A DNA stretch of 64,000 bases. It comes from Sphingobacterium kitahiroshimense. Lineage in GTDB: Bacteria > Bacteroidota > Bacteroidia > Sphingobacteriales > Sphingobacteriaceae. Below the pieces are notes generated by a model. That model searched no databases, was not told where the DNA came from, and was given only the letters and a program-made list of their open reading frames with translations. Below, piece after piece: positions 42,070 to 51,194 of this stretch. The position numbers and the translations under genes were made by a program. Position 1 is the stretch's first letter. Every line of letters begins with the position of its first letter. The DNA lies in NCBI RefSeq assembly GCF_025961315.1, contig NZ_JAOQNK010000001.1, forward strand, positions 3,906,001 to 3,970,000. Reading direction: 5' to 3'.

Positions 42070-43287
42070 TTAAATCTTTTTCAGGAGAGGCATGCCAAAA
42101 CCCGCATTAGAGGGAGGAACCAATTGACCATTTTTTATCTTATATCCCGAAAGATCAACATCATCTGACGTGCTCGTTACTCCTTCAATAGTGACCGTGT
42201 TACCTAGTCCGCCTGTGAGATGTGCCGTATAGTATGTCTTAAGTAAAGATCCCCATGCGTGAGGCGATGCCTGCACACTCAATTTCTTCAATTCGGACAT
42301 CAGCTTTCTCCAGTTTGTAAAACCGAGACCTTCGATATCGGTAAGATGTACATCTAAAAGTTTCTTTTCAAAAAGCTCTTGTAAAAGCTTTGGATCCGGA
42401 TCGGCTTCACCATCTGCCAATAAGGTAATTCTGCCTGTTTTTTTTATATAACTTCTCAATTTTTGATAATCAGCAACGGTTTCATGGAAGGGTTCTTCGA
42501 TCCAGAATAGCTTTACTGAAGGAATTCCTTCGAGATACTGGATGAATTGGTCAACGGAGAAACCGTTGTTGCCATCCACTAAAATACCGCAATCTGGAAA
42601 GGCTTTTGCGACGGCATTGGTAACATCGATATCACGCTGTAGGCCTTCTTTATAGGGCATCCATTTATAACCTCTACCGATTTTGAGTTTGAACTGTCGA
42701 TATCCTACTTCGTAATCATACCGACATTCTTCGAGTATACGGTCGATACCTGCAGGCTTTTCCGAGGGCTCGAGATCATCAAAGTAGATCATACCACTAT
42801 AGTAATCGGTTAGATACGGTGTTTTTCGACCAAGTATTTGATAAACCGGTTTCTGCAATATAATACCCGCGAGATCATGGAGAGCCATGTCAAAAGGGAT
42901 ATGTCTAGCTTCTAAAGTTCCGATATCAGATGCAAAAATCTCGGATACTTTTTTACCCAGTAGTTCTTTTGCGATCTGCTCTGCATCTCTTCTTGATCCG
43001 CGGAGTGAGGCCCATCCCATCGCGCCTTTGTCTGTTGTAATACAGCAGATCTCGACATTGGGGCCATATCCATGGAGGTCAAGGCGTGCATTTTTTCCGA
43101 CAAGTCGGGGATATTTCATCTGAACAGTGGAATATTTGATTTCCTGGATCCGATGATAGGACAATTCTTTATCCTGCGATTTATTGTCTAGGAGAGAGGT
43201 CAGCGTCATGGCATGTCCTGTTCCATTATACAGTATTGCAGAAGCCATGCCTACGTTTAAAGCCTGTAAAAATGTTCTTCTTTTCAT
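42070..43287 (-). CDS. Mandelate racemase/muconate lactonizing enzyme family
   Basis: 405 residues with a Tat-like or secretory N-terminus (MKRRTFLQALNVGMASAILY). Enolase-superfamily barrel: KxK catalytic motif in YRQFKLKIGRG, metal ligands in ILVDGNNGF, FWIEEPFHE and LLADGEAD. These enzymes abstract an alpha-proton from carboxylates, typically sugar acids or dipeptides; the substrate is not predictable here. Upstream DNA and an internal part are duplicated at 49102-49545. Confidence 0.88.
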   Translation of the reverse strand: MKRRTFLQALNVGMASAILYNGTGHAMTLTSLLDNKSQDKELSYHRIQEIKYSTVQMKYPRLVGKNARLDLHGYGPNVEICCITTDKGAMGWASLRGSRRDAEQIAKELLGKKVSEIFASDIGTLEARHIPFDMALHDLAGIILQKPVYQILGRKTPYLTDYYSGMIYFDDLEPSEKPAGIDRILEECRYDYEVGYRQFKLKIGRGYKWMPYKEGLQRDIDVTNAVAKAFPDCGILVDGNNGFSVDQFIQYLEGIPSVKLFWIEEPFHETVADYQKLRSYIKKTGRITLLADGEADPDPKLLQELFEKKLLDVHLTDIEGLGFTNWRKLMSELKKLSVQASPHAWGSLLKTYYTAHLTGGLGNTVTIEGVTSTSDDVDLSGYKIKNGQLVPPSNAGFGMPLLKKI

Positions 43288-43841
43288 ATTTGGTTTATTT
43301 TTGATTTTAATTAACTAACCAATAATTCTTATACGATTATTTTTACCCTCACTCAACCGCTTCCTGATTGCTTCATCGAGACATCGCAAAACGAAATGGG
43401 CTAGCAATAAAGGCAGTACCATACCTCAAGCAATGACCAGAACCATTTAAGTTTATCAGTTCTTTTTAATACGATAAACGATTGAATTAAAGTATCATCG
43501 TATTTTTTGAAAGTTACATCAAAATATAAAAATCATTATAGCACATTTGTTTCAATCGATTTCCAAATCGTATCATTATTATATAAAAGACATATATGAT
43601 TTTTCATTAATGTATTCTGGGAGGAGTATTGATAAAGTCAGAAATAATTCAAATTTGTTAATGGTCTTAATATATTAAACCTAAAGAAGCTAGCTTTTTT
43701 ACTGCTGTGTAAGTGTCCATATCATTTCCCTTACAGGTTTGGTGGGATCTTCCATGACCCCTTCGGTCATGAGAAATTACTCTATATCTTTTTACAGGAA
43801 AACATCATCTGTGCATCCCAATCATCTAAAACTGCTGTTAT
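43288..43841. other. Intergenic, homologous to 49240-49545
   Basis: About 550 bp with no gene. The first 300 bp (upstream region of the MR/MLE gene) are paralogous to 49240-49545. Confidence 0.5.
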
Positions 43842-44453
43842 CTAGATGAACTTCATCTCTGTGGCTTTATGAATTAAGGAGGCTGTATTGACTACCCCAA
43901 ATTTCTGTAGCAAATTTCGGCGATGGCTCTCGACTGTTAATGGACTGATGAACATGTGTTCGCCGATTTTTGCTGTAGTATGCCCCTGGGCCATCAGCTT
44001 GAGTACCTCGCGCTCGCGTTGGCTAACGGATGGTATGTGGTCTTTCTTATTGCTTAAGATAAAGCTCATCTCCTTGCTTAGCACCTGCTCGCCCCTTACC
44101 ACAGCCTTTATTCCTTCGATCAATTCGTCGGTAGATACATTTTTTAGCAGATATCCCATTGCTCCGGCTTTTAACATACGTAATGCGATGCTTTCTTCGT
44201 TGTGGTTGCTGATCGCAATGATCTGGGTCTCTGGATATTTTTTTTTGATGATTTCTGTTGCATCAATACCATTCATCTCGGGCATATTGATGTCCATAAG
44301 AACCACATCTACGGCTTCGGCTGCTAAAAATTCGAAAGCGTCTTCCGCGCTGTTAAATGAACCGCGTAGTTTGATTGTCGAAGTGTTTTTCAAGATAAAC
44401 TCGAAGCCATTGAGTACGAGTGGATGATCATCGATGATAATTACTGAAATCAT
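43842..44453 (-). CDS. NarL/LuxR-type response regulator
   Basis: 203 residues. Receiver with D8/D9, phospho-acceptor D54 (VLMDINMPEMNG) and K in AMGYLLKN. C-terminal LuxR HTH (about 139-195): VSQREREVLKLMAQGHTTAK, IGEHMFISPLTVESHRRNLL. It lies 1 bp downstream of the sensor kinase gene (44455-46443), the cognate pair. Confidence 0.92.
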   Translation of the reverse strand: MISVIIIDDHPLVLNGFEFILKNTSTIKLRGSFNSAEDAFEFLAAEAVDVVLMDINMPEMNGIDATEIIKKKYPETQIIAISNHNEESIALRMLKAGAMGYLLKNVSTDELIEGIKAVVRGEQVLSKEMSFILSNKKDHIPSVSQREREVLKLMAQGHTTAKIGEHMFISPLTVESHRRNLLQKFGVVNTASLIHKATEMKFI

Positions 44454-44454
44454 A

Positions 44455-46443
44455 TTATTTGATTAGTTCAAATTGAATGTGAAAAGATGCGCCTTTACCT
44501 ATGGCAGCATCAATTTCTAAGCGGCCATTTAAAATATCTACTCGGTTACGGATATTAGATAATCCTATTCCTCCCTGTTTGGAGTCCTGCATAGACGGAT
44601 CAAATCCCTTGCCGTTATCTTCAACGGTGATATAAAAATAATGATCTGCCTCCGAACATTGCACCCAGATCTGGGTTGCACCGCTGTGTTTTAACGCATT
44701 GGTGAGCAGTTCCTGCACGATACGATATACAGCAATCAGAAAAGACTGGGGGTAATCTGACTGCAAGTTAGTGGCTTGAAAATCTATCTTTAGCTGCGGT
44801 TGATTCATCGCATTGCATAGATCGCGTAGGGATAACTCCAGTCCCATGTACAATAAAGACTCGGGCATCATATTTCGGGCTATTCGTCGAAGTTCATTCA
44901 CCGAATCGTCCATTTGATTGATAATTGTATATAAATCCATTGCTGAATCTGTTTGTGGCTGTACTTTCGCCTCTCTATTTGCAACAGCTGACAATTTGAG
45001 CTTTACGCTGGCTAGCATACCACCTAGACCGTCATGTAGATCGCGTGCTATACGGCTGCGTTCTCGCTCTTGTCCTTGAACCATGGCATTGAAGAGGTTA
45101 AGTTTTTCCCGTTGTGACGCTAGCTTTTTTCTGTTTCTGGACGATATGTACCAAATGAGACTGAGCATACCCAGTATAATTGACGTGAGCAGGAAAATGC
45201 CGGCAAACAGGCGTGTGCGCTGCATTTTAAGCTGTTGCTGCTGATGGGCTGCTTTTACGCGGAGGAGTTCATTTTCTTTCTCACTGGTCTGATATTTCTT
45301 TTCCAGTTCCAGCGTGAGCGCCGTGCCTTTATCTGCAAGAAGGGTATCGAGTACAATTTTATGTTTTTCAAACCATTTTACAGCCTCCTGATAGGCTCCT
45401 AGCTGTACCGCAGTAGTTGCTAGATTATAATAAACCATTTCTTTATTCTTCAACGAAGGATTTTTTTCGATGTAGGGAAGCACTTCACGCAGTTTCTTCA
45501 TCGCTGATGCGGGCTTGTTTGCTGTTTGAAATGCCGCGGATTGGCTGAATAGTATAGAGGCAACCATATCGCTGTTATGCTGCTCTTTTGCGCCCACCAG
45601 TGCTTTTTCGAAATAAATATGGGCAAGGTCGAAATCTCGTTGTTTTTCCCAATAGCTTCCTTCTACGCTGTAATAGGTTGGGAGGTAGGAAGAAGCTGAT
45701 ACTGATTTTGAGGTATGGGAAGCACTGTCTAAAAAGATTCGGGAATGTGTATATTTATTATTGAGCAACGCGTTGCGTGCTGCATTAACAAAGAGGGTAA
45801 AGCGTTGCTCGGCCGCAGCATTCCTGTCGTGCAGTAAGGTCAAGGCATTGTTGTAATATTGCTCGGCTTTACTGTATTCCTGTAGATTCATCAAAGCCAT
45901 CGCGACATTCTGAAGATTATTGCCCCAAAGGGTAGAGTCTTTAATGCTCTTGGCCATGGGAATAACTTTGTCGATCAGCACCTGCACATACTCGTGAGCT
46001 TTTCCTTCACGTTGTAAAAGTGCACCATAGCTTCCCCACAAACGGGCTCGGTAATGTGTCGCAGAAATTTTGCTTTTCGTGGGTATATCACCCTTGAGGA
46101 AGTTTTCGGCCTGCATGTAGAGTTTCTTTGCTTGCGCAAGATCGACGTCAAACTGGATAGCTCCGAGATAGAAACTCAGCAGTCCTTGGTAATAGTCCGT
46201 ATTGGCTTTATCACCCAGCAATTTTCTGCTAGCGGAAACGTAGTGTAATGCTTTTTCTGTATTGTAATCGGACCAAAAGAAGCTCAGATCCAACAATGCC
46301 AATGCTTTTTCTTCGGTGTCTTCGATCTGCTGCAACTGCCTGTACAAACTATCGCTATATTGCGTCAATTGCTCTGGTGACTGTGCAGATGTATTACCAA
46401 TGGAAAGTAAGAAATACGCAAAAAGTAACAGGATTTTGTACAT
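44455..46443 (-). CDS. TPR-containing HisKA_3 sensor histidine kinase
   Basis: 662 residues. Signal peptide (MYKILLLFAYFLLSIGNTSAQ), periplasmic TPR repeats (about 60-370, e.g. EYSKAEQYYNNALTLL), one TM helix (FAGIFLLTSIILGMLSLIWY), HisKA_3 with RSRIARDLHDGLGGMLASVK, and HATPase (ELLTNALKHSG, VEDNGKGFDP). Partner of the NarL regulator. Three lipoprotein genes follow upstream on the same strand and may be co-regulated. Confidence 0.92.
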   Translation of the reverse strand: MYKILLLFAYFLLSIGNTSAQSPEQLTQYSDSLYRQLQQIEDTEEKALALLDLSFFWSDYNTEKALHYVSASRKLLGDKANTDYYQGLLSFYLGAIQFDVDLAQAKKLYMQAENFLKGDIPTKSKISATHYRARLWGSYGALLQREGKAHEYVQVLIDKVIPMAKSIKDSTLWGNNLQNVAMALMNLQEYSKAEQYYNNALTLLHDRNAAAEQRFTLFVNAARNALLNNKYTHSRIFLDSASHTSKSVSASSYLPTYYSVEGSYWEKQRDFDLAHIYFEKALVGAKEQHNSDMVASILFSQSAAFQTANKPASAMKKLREVLPYIEKNPSLKNKEMVYYNLATTAVQLGAYQEAVKWFEKHKIVLDTLLADKGTALTLELEKKYQTSEKENELLRVKAAHQQQQLKMQRTRLFAGIFLLTSIILGMLSLIWYISSRNRKKLASQREKLNLFNAMVQGQERERSRIARDLHDGLGGMLASVKLKLSAVANREAKVQPQTDSAMDLYTIINQMDDSVNELRRIARNMMPESLLYMGLELSLRDLCNAMNQPQLKIDFQATNLQSDYPQSFLIAVYRIVQELLTNALKHSGATQIWVQCSEADHYFYITVEDNGKGFDPSMQDSKQGGIGLSNIRNRVDILNGRLEIDAAIGKGASFHIQFELIK

Positions 46444-46486
46444 TATTTAATTGATCGTTTTTTGAAATTACAGATTAATCATCATA

Positions 46487-47098
46487 TTAACAATCTGGAA
46501 CCATACCCATTGTTACTCCTGATGGGCTCCATATCGGTACCAGGCGCATCTCGCACCCGTCACCGTTGTCGTCATCAGCGATCGTCCGGCGCGTATCAAA
46601 AGTGAGTTTGAGCGACGATCCGCTAGGGAAGGGACCATTTTCTGCTTTAAAATTCACGCGCATGGTCATGCTAGCCGTTTCCTTTTTTAGGGATCCTTCG
46701 AATGACATCTCTTGCTGCGTATTCTTGATCGCACCCGTGATGTTTTCGTCGATGATGCGAAAGAAAATGCTTGGATCTGTTGTGTCCATACGGTATGTAG
46801 AGCGATCGTATTTGCCACGCACTTTAAAATTCATTTCTCCCAGATCACCAAAATCGGCCATAAATACCATCGATACGGAGTCTGCCGTGGCTTCAATCAA
46901 TGCAATCCGACCTTCACCTTTCCAGGTATAATCATTAGCCCCATTTTGGGAACGTATGCCTGTGGCCGTGCCTTTAAACGGGGTGCCTCCAAAGATCTCG
47001 TTGAAATTTTGGTTTGCCTCCTGTTCATTATTCTCTTTTGCACAGCCTGTTAGCAATAACATAAATGCCAGAAGCAATGTTGAATGTATCGTTTTCAT
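46487..47098 (-). CDS. Lipoprotein, paralogue of 48292 protein
   Basis: 203 residues, lipobox LLLTGC with Cys19. The mature part is beta-rich (EMNFKVRGKYDRSTYRM, FEGSLKKETASMTMRVNFKA) with Cys near the C-terminus (DGCEMRLVPIWSPSG...VPDC). The 48292 lipoprotein has the same layout: a Thr/Ser-rich beta core, a -LT(I/M)RM- type strand and paired C-terminal Cys. Probably a surface-exposed or periplasmic protein of the two-component cluster. Confidence 0.65.
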   Translation of the reverse strand: MKTIHSTLLLAFMLLLTGCAKENNEQEANQNFNEIFGGTPFKGTATGIRSQNGANDYTWKGEGRIALIEATADSVSMVFMADFGDLGEMNFKVRGKYDRSTYRMDTTDPSIFFRIIDENITGAIKNTQQEMSFEGSLKKETASMTMRVNFKAENGPFPSGSSLKLTFDTRRTIADDDNGDGCEMRLVPIWSPSGVTMGMVPDC

Positions 47099-47120
47099 CG
47101 TTTTCTCATTACGTTATACA

Positions 47121-48089
47121 TTAGCGCCAGATCATCTGTCCACCTGCCGTTTCAATCCTGTCTTTGCCTTTTAGGACCACGGGTATGACACCGGTTGTGT
47201 TTGGCGCAATTGGATCCACATTATACTCTTTGCCATCATTGGGGATAATCTTTAGCGACCACATCCAGCCAAAGGGTCCGGTCTGCCTGTATTCAGTGCC
47301 TACGAGTAGGTGTTTTCCATCGGGCGAAAACTCGGGTACGGATTCTTTAAAATTGCTGGTGGTCACCTTTTTCAGGTTTGTCCCATCCATATCCATGGTA
47401 TACACATGGTTTGCAATGCGCACAGCGAGTTGGTTGCCTGCGGGATTGACTGCCACGTCGCCCCAGTCGTCATATTTCATCTCTTTCAGCAAAGTTCCGG
47501 ATGTATAGGGTGGGGCCAAGCGTATGATATAGTTGTTATGCGTTATCAAAAGCGCGTTGCCAGGCAGCCATAAACGCTGGTCATTAAAACCCAGCTCCTC
47601 CCCGTTGATGTTGTAAATACGGACCACGAAGTCGCCATTTCGTTTTAGAATCGTGATACCGTCTGCCTTATCGTTCGAAAGCACAACAATATGACTATTG
47701 TCGGGCGAAAGATATCCCTTACAGTACGCATTCAGTCCCGGGCTCTGGTATACAAATTCCTCAACTATGCTGCCGTTCGTTATGTCACTTAGGGTAAAGC
47801 GTATGGGGTATTTGCCCAACGTTTGCTCACTCACGACCGTAAGTTTGTATCTGCCATCTCTTGAAATGTCGAAGTTGTTGAGTTTGGAGTTATCGGGAAT
47901 AAAGGTGGATCCCACCGCATCGGGTAAACTCACTTTGAGGATTCCCTCGGTTGCCCAGTCGTAATATATTGTTCCTTTTAACGCGGACGGGTAGCCATTG
48001 TCACCACCATCTGGCCCGTTATTATCCTTTGAACAGGCAGTTAGCAGCACCAGATATACCACTATCAGTAATAAATTTGTCTTTTTCAT
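47121..48089 (-). CDS. TolB-like beta-propeller lipoprotein
   Basis: 322 residues from MKKTNLLLIV; a further in-frame ATG at 48110 adds seven residues. Lipobox LLTAC. Propeller-type repeats: LNNFDISRDGRYKLTVV, CKGYLSPDNSHIVVLS, VAVNPAGNQLAVRI, and VPEFSPDGKHLLVGTEYR, with the SPDG/NPAG turns of WD40/PD40 repeats. Located between two paralogous lipoproteins. Confidence 0.75.
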   Translation of the reverse strand: MKKTNLLLIVVYLVLLTACSKDNNGPDGGDNGYPSALKGTIYYDWATEGILKVSLPDAVGSTFIPDNSKLNNFDISRDGRYKLTVVSEQTLGKYPIRFTLSDITNGSIVEEFVYQSPGLNAYCKGYLSPDNSHIVVLSNDKADGITILKRNGDFVVRIYNINGEELGFNDQRLWLPGNALLITHNNYIIRLAPPYTSGTLLKEMKYDDWGDVAVNPAGNQLAVRIANHVYTMDMDGTNLKKVTTSNFKESVPEFSPDGKHLLVGTEYRQTGPFGWMWSLKIIPNDGKEYNVDPIAPNTTGVIPVVLKGKDRIETAGGQMIWR

Positions 48090-48291
48090 CCTTTTATTTT
48101 TTTTATTCATTAGTCGATTTTCTCTTCAAGGCATTCATGCTGCCTTCAGTGGCTTCAGTTGTGATATAGCTACCAAGATTTACTCATTTCCATATGTGAT
48201 TATTCATGCACAATTCTTTTTTTAGTGATATTCATGAACTCGTTTTACTTGATTTGAATAAATCATGATGGTTTCAGCTTTACTTATTTAT

Positions 48292-48948
48292 TTAGGAGTG
48301 GCATATAGGCACCCGGATTAAATCAACTCCTCCATTATATAAGTTGAATACCGGTCGTGTCTCCCATAACACATTATTGCAGTTAGTCATATTATCCTGT
48401 GTGTCGCTTTGAGCCCTGTTTAAAGTCATTTTTGTCGTCAGAATCGAAGAAGCTGGTATATTGCCGTCTGCAATCAGATATTTCATGCGAATGGTTAGAA
48501 TAGCACTGTCGTTAGAAAGATACCCATCCCAGGTAAATTCCTTGTTACCATCGGAAACTTTACCTTCCATTTTACCGTTTTCTTTGATGGAAAATGTGCC
48601 ACCTTTAAAGGTGGCATTCCAATTCTTTCCTTGCTGTTTTCCGGGTATGCCGAGTGTAAAGCCATCGCCCTTAGGTAAATTAACGATCACTGCTACCGTA
48701 ACACTATCTCCATATATTTTATCAACATTTAGGGAAGAAGTACCGGAGAGCGAGGGTAAAGCATCGCTTCCCCCAACCTGCAGGGTGGATTTGGCATCGC
48801 CCAAGTAAGCTTCGTCTTGCATGGCGCTGATGAAATCATTTTGAGCCGCATCCCTGTCATTACCTGTGTCTTTGCCACAGCTTAGATGTAAACATAGTCC
48901 TAACATCAATAGGCATCCTCGATATAAAATAACCACCAGTTTCTTCAT
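48292..48948 (-). CDS. Lipoprotein, paralogue of 46487 protein
   Basis: 218 residues from MKKLVVILYR; the ATG at 49005 adds 19 residues that spoil the signal peptide. Lipobox LCLHLSC. Beta-rich: NWNATFKGGTFSIKENGKME, DSAILTIRMKYLIADG, with C-terminal Cys pair (TNCNNVLW ... VPICHS). First gene of the lipoprotein set by transcription order. Confidence 0.65.
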   Translation of the reverse strand: MKKLVVILYRGCLLMLGLCLHLSCGKDTGNDRDAAQNDFISAMQDEAYLGDAKSTLQVGGSDALPSLSGTSSLNVDKIYGDSVTVAVIVNLPKGDGFTLGIPGKQQGKNWNATFKGGTFSIKENGKMEGKVSDGNKEFTWDGYLSNDSAILTIRMKYLIADGNIPASSILTTKMTLNRAQSDTQDNMTNCNNVLWETRPVFNLYNGGVDLIRVPICHS

Positions 48949-49101
48949 ACGTGCGTTTTTATCTTTTACTCTAACAAATTTAATGTCTGTGTGATTACTG
49001 GTCAATCCACGAAAACAAGGATTTTCATTATGGGATATCGTTTGCTAGAATTATTTCCATAAAGCTTGGAGGTCTTTAAAAAACTTTAAAATATTTTAAT
49101 T

Positions 49102-49545
49102 AGTATGTCTTGACTAAAGATCCCCATGCGTGAGTCGATGTCTGCACACCCAATTTCTTCAATTCGGGCATCAGTTTTCTCCAGTTTGTAAAACCAAGAC
49201 CTTCGATATTGGTAAGATGTACATCTAAAAGTCTCTTTTCATATTTGGTTTATTTTTAATTAACTAACCAATAATTCTTATGCGATTATTTTTACCCTGA
49301 CTCAACCGCTTCCTGATCGGTTTATCCACACATCGCAAAACGAAATGAGCTAGCAATACAAGCAGAAGCATACCCACTCCAATGATCAAAGCACATCTGA
49401 GTCTATATGAGGGTTTTCTTAACTACGATGGGATATGCCTTTTACAGGCTTATCGTATTTTTTGAAAGATATATTAAACTATAAAAATCATTATAACGTA
49501 TTTGTTTCAGTACATTTTCAATTTGTATCATTAATTATTAAAATT
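49102..49545 (-). pseudogene. Decayed partial copy of MR/MLE gene and leader
   Basis: 49102-49240 matches 42231-42370 (an internal coding part), and from 49240 the match jumps to the start codon and upstream region (43285 onward). The 913 bp between were lost at a TCTTTTCA microhomology. It lacks the gene's 3' end too. The copy and the original bracket the two-component/lipoprotein cluster as direct repeats. Confidence 0.75.
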
Positions 49546-49549
49546 CTTC

Positions 49550-49681
49550 ATGATCAGTATCAATTTACATGATGCGGAGAATAGCTCGTATATCTACTGT
49601 AAGAATAAAACAAAACAAGGGCAAAAAACATCTATCAATATAAAAGCTGGACAAATTTTATTTGAGATAATAAAGCATTAA
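49550..49681 (+). CDS. Short ORF of uncertain reality
   Basis: 43 codons, MISINLHDAENSSYIYC then KNKTKQGQKTSINIKAGQIL. Reasonable amino-acid composition but no homologue recognised. It could be the 3' end of a lost gene. The rest of 49006-50064 shows no gene. Confidence 0.25.
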   Translation: MISINLHDAENSSYIYCKNKTKQGQKTSINIKAGQILFEIIKH

Positions 49682-49920
49682 TGTTGTTTTTGGTGAAGTT
49701 CGACATATACAAGATACAAGGAAAAATTGCTGGACAAATGAGCTTCCGGTTTCTCCATTAGGAAGAAACTAATTTGAGTACGCTTATTTTAGATGCTGAT
49801 GTGTTTGACTTGAATAGGTTCTTATGAATAGAAAAATAAGCGATGAAATTCTAAAGGATATCAAGTAAGATTTGTGTGATGAGGTGAGATAAAATTAACC
49901 TGCCAAGGTTTTTTTTTAGT

Positions 49921-49952
49921 AAAAAGGACTTCAAATTTTTGAAGTCCTTTTT
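49921..49952. terminator. Bidirectional terminator-like hairpin
   Basis: AAAAAGGACTTC and GAAGTCCTTTTT flank an AT-rich loop. The same stem occurs at 1711-1742. Confidence 0.75.
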
Positions 49953-50064
49953 AGCTATTTTACGATGCTATCAGTTGCAATTCTATTCTTTAAATGTATA
50001 CCATATTGTTAAGCTGAGCTTATTATTAATGATCAAAAAAACGACTGTAATATGATGCTATCAC

Positions 50065-51183
50065 TTATCTCGGTAGGCTTTCTGGACGACGCATACGATA
50101 ACTGGTGGCTGTAATAGCATGTAAAAAAGCTTCAATATCTTTGATTTCTGATTTACTCAGCTGGAGTGGTTGCATCAGTAGATCAGTAACCGGGTAAAGC
50201 GGATCTTTCGCTTTTTGCTCAGCAGTGGCTGAATTCATCTGCATACCGCTGTTGTACAAATTCAACAACCCTGTCATGTTCCAAAATAATCCATTATGCA
50301 TCCACGGATCTGTATTCATAATATCACGAAGCGAAGGGGTTTGAAAACGGCCGATATCGTTGGGGTCTTTGGTGACTTCATAACGACCCAGATCCTCAAA
50401 TTTCCGTTTGTAATAAGTAAGACCGATATTGTGGTATAGGTTGTCCGTAAAAAACTGTCCACTGTGACAGTTCATGCAGCGAGCTTTTGTTCGAAAGAGG
50501 TGCAACCCACGAATCTCCTGATCGGTCAATACCTTATAGTTCCCATCTAAAAATTCGTCAAAACGGCTTCTTCTGCTGGTTAGTGTACGTTGAAATGCAG
50601 CCAGAGCCTTCAAAACTTCAGGCATCGAATAATCCTCTTCGTCAAATGCGGCTTTAAAAAGTTTGTTGTAGGCCGGAATAGCTTTCAGTTTGGGGATAAG
50701 TTGGGTGAGATCCATGTTCATCTCATGAATAGCCTCAATAGGACCTAAAGCCTGCTCTTCCAGAGAGCCGGCCCTGCCATCCCAAAATAGCGCCTTACGG
50801 GCATAGACATTTAATAATGAAATTGTGTTCCGCTTTCCTTCAAGATGATCATTGCCGATCGAGACTGTCAATTTATCTGCCCAAGAAGTTTGCGGATTAT
50901 GACAACTGCTGCATGATATTTGGTTGCTCCCTGATAGGATGGGATCAAAAAATAATAACTTGCCCAGTTTGACATCAGGGCGCTCCATTAATGAAAAATA
51001 ATTCGAATCAATTTTTGGGAGTGACTTGAATTCAGCCCACTTTACGCCTGGATCAATTGTCGGACTAGGCCATTCATGCACTGGACGTGCGTAAGACTGA
51101 CGTAGCTCCTCCTGGTGTGAATATACAAAGGAGGATAATACAACGCCCAATGTCAATAGACTTATTATAATACTTTTTTTCAT
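50065..51183 (-). CDS. Cytochrome c peroxidase family (dihaem)
   Basis: 372 residues from MKKSIIISLL, 11 bp after the previous gene. Export signal, then haem motifs CSSCH (about residue 90) and CMNCH (about 237), with the CCP/MauG core (KLGKLLFFDPILSGSN, ISLLNVYARKALFWDGR, LRDIMNTDPWMHNG). Periplasmic enzyme reducing H2O2 or oxidising a partner. It is the last gene of an operon with DUF6850, DUF4876 and a TonB receptor, implying a metal- or redox-linked role. Confidence 0.9.
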   Translation of the reverse strand: MKKSIIISLLTLGVVLSSFVYSHQEELRQSYARPVHEWPSPTIDPGVKWAEFKSLPKIDSNYFSLMERPDVKLGKLLFFDPILSGSNQISCSSCHNPQTSWADKLTVSIGNDHLEGKRNTISLLNVYARKALFWDGRAGSLEEQALGPIEAIHEMNMDLTQLIPKLKAIPAYNKLFKAAFDEEDYSMPEVLKALAAFQRTLTSRRSRFDEFLDGNYKVLTDQEIRGLHLFRTKARCMNCHSGQFFTDNLYHNIGLTYYKRKFEDLGRYEVTKDPNDIGRFQTPSLRDIMNTDPWMHNGLFWNMTGLLNLYNSGMQMNSATAEQKAKDPLYPVTDLLMQPLQLSKSEIKDIEAFLHAITATSYRMRRPESLPR

Positions 51184-51194
51184 TTCTCTCTCTT

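Noticed and set aside
43888..44427. 179-codon plus-strand frame
   Set aside because: Exactly antisense to the NarL-type regulator; composition is that of a mirror frame.
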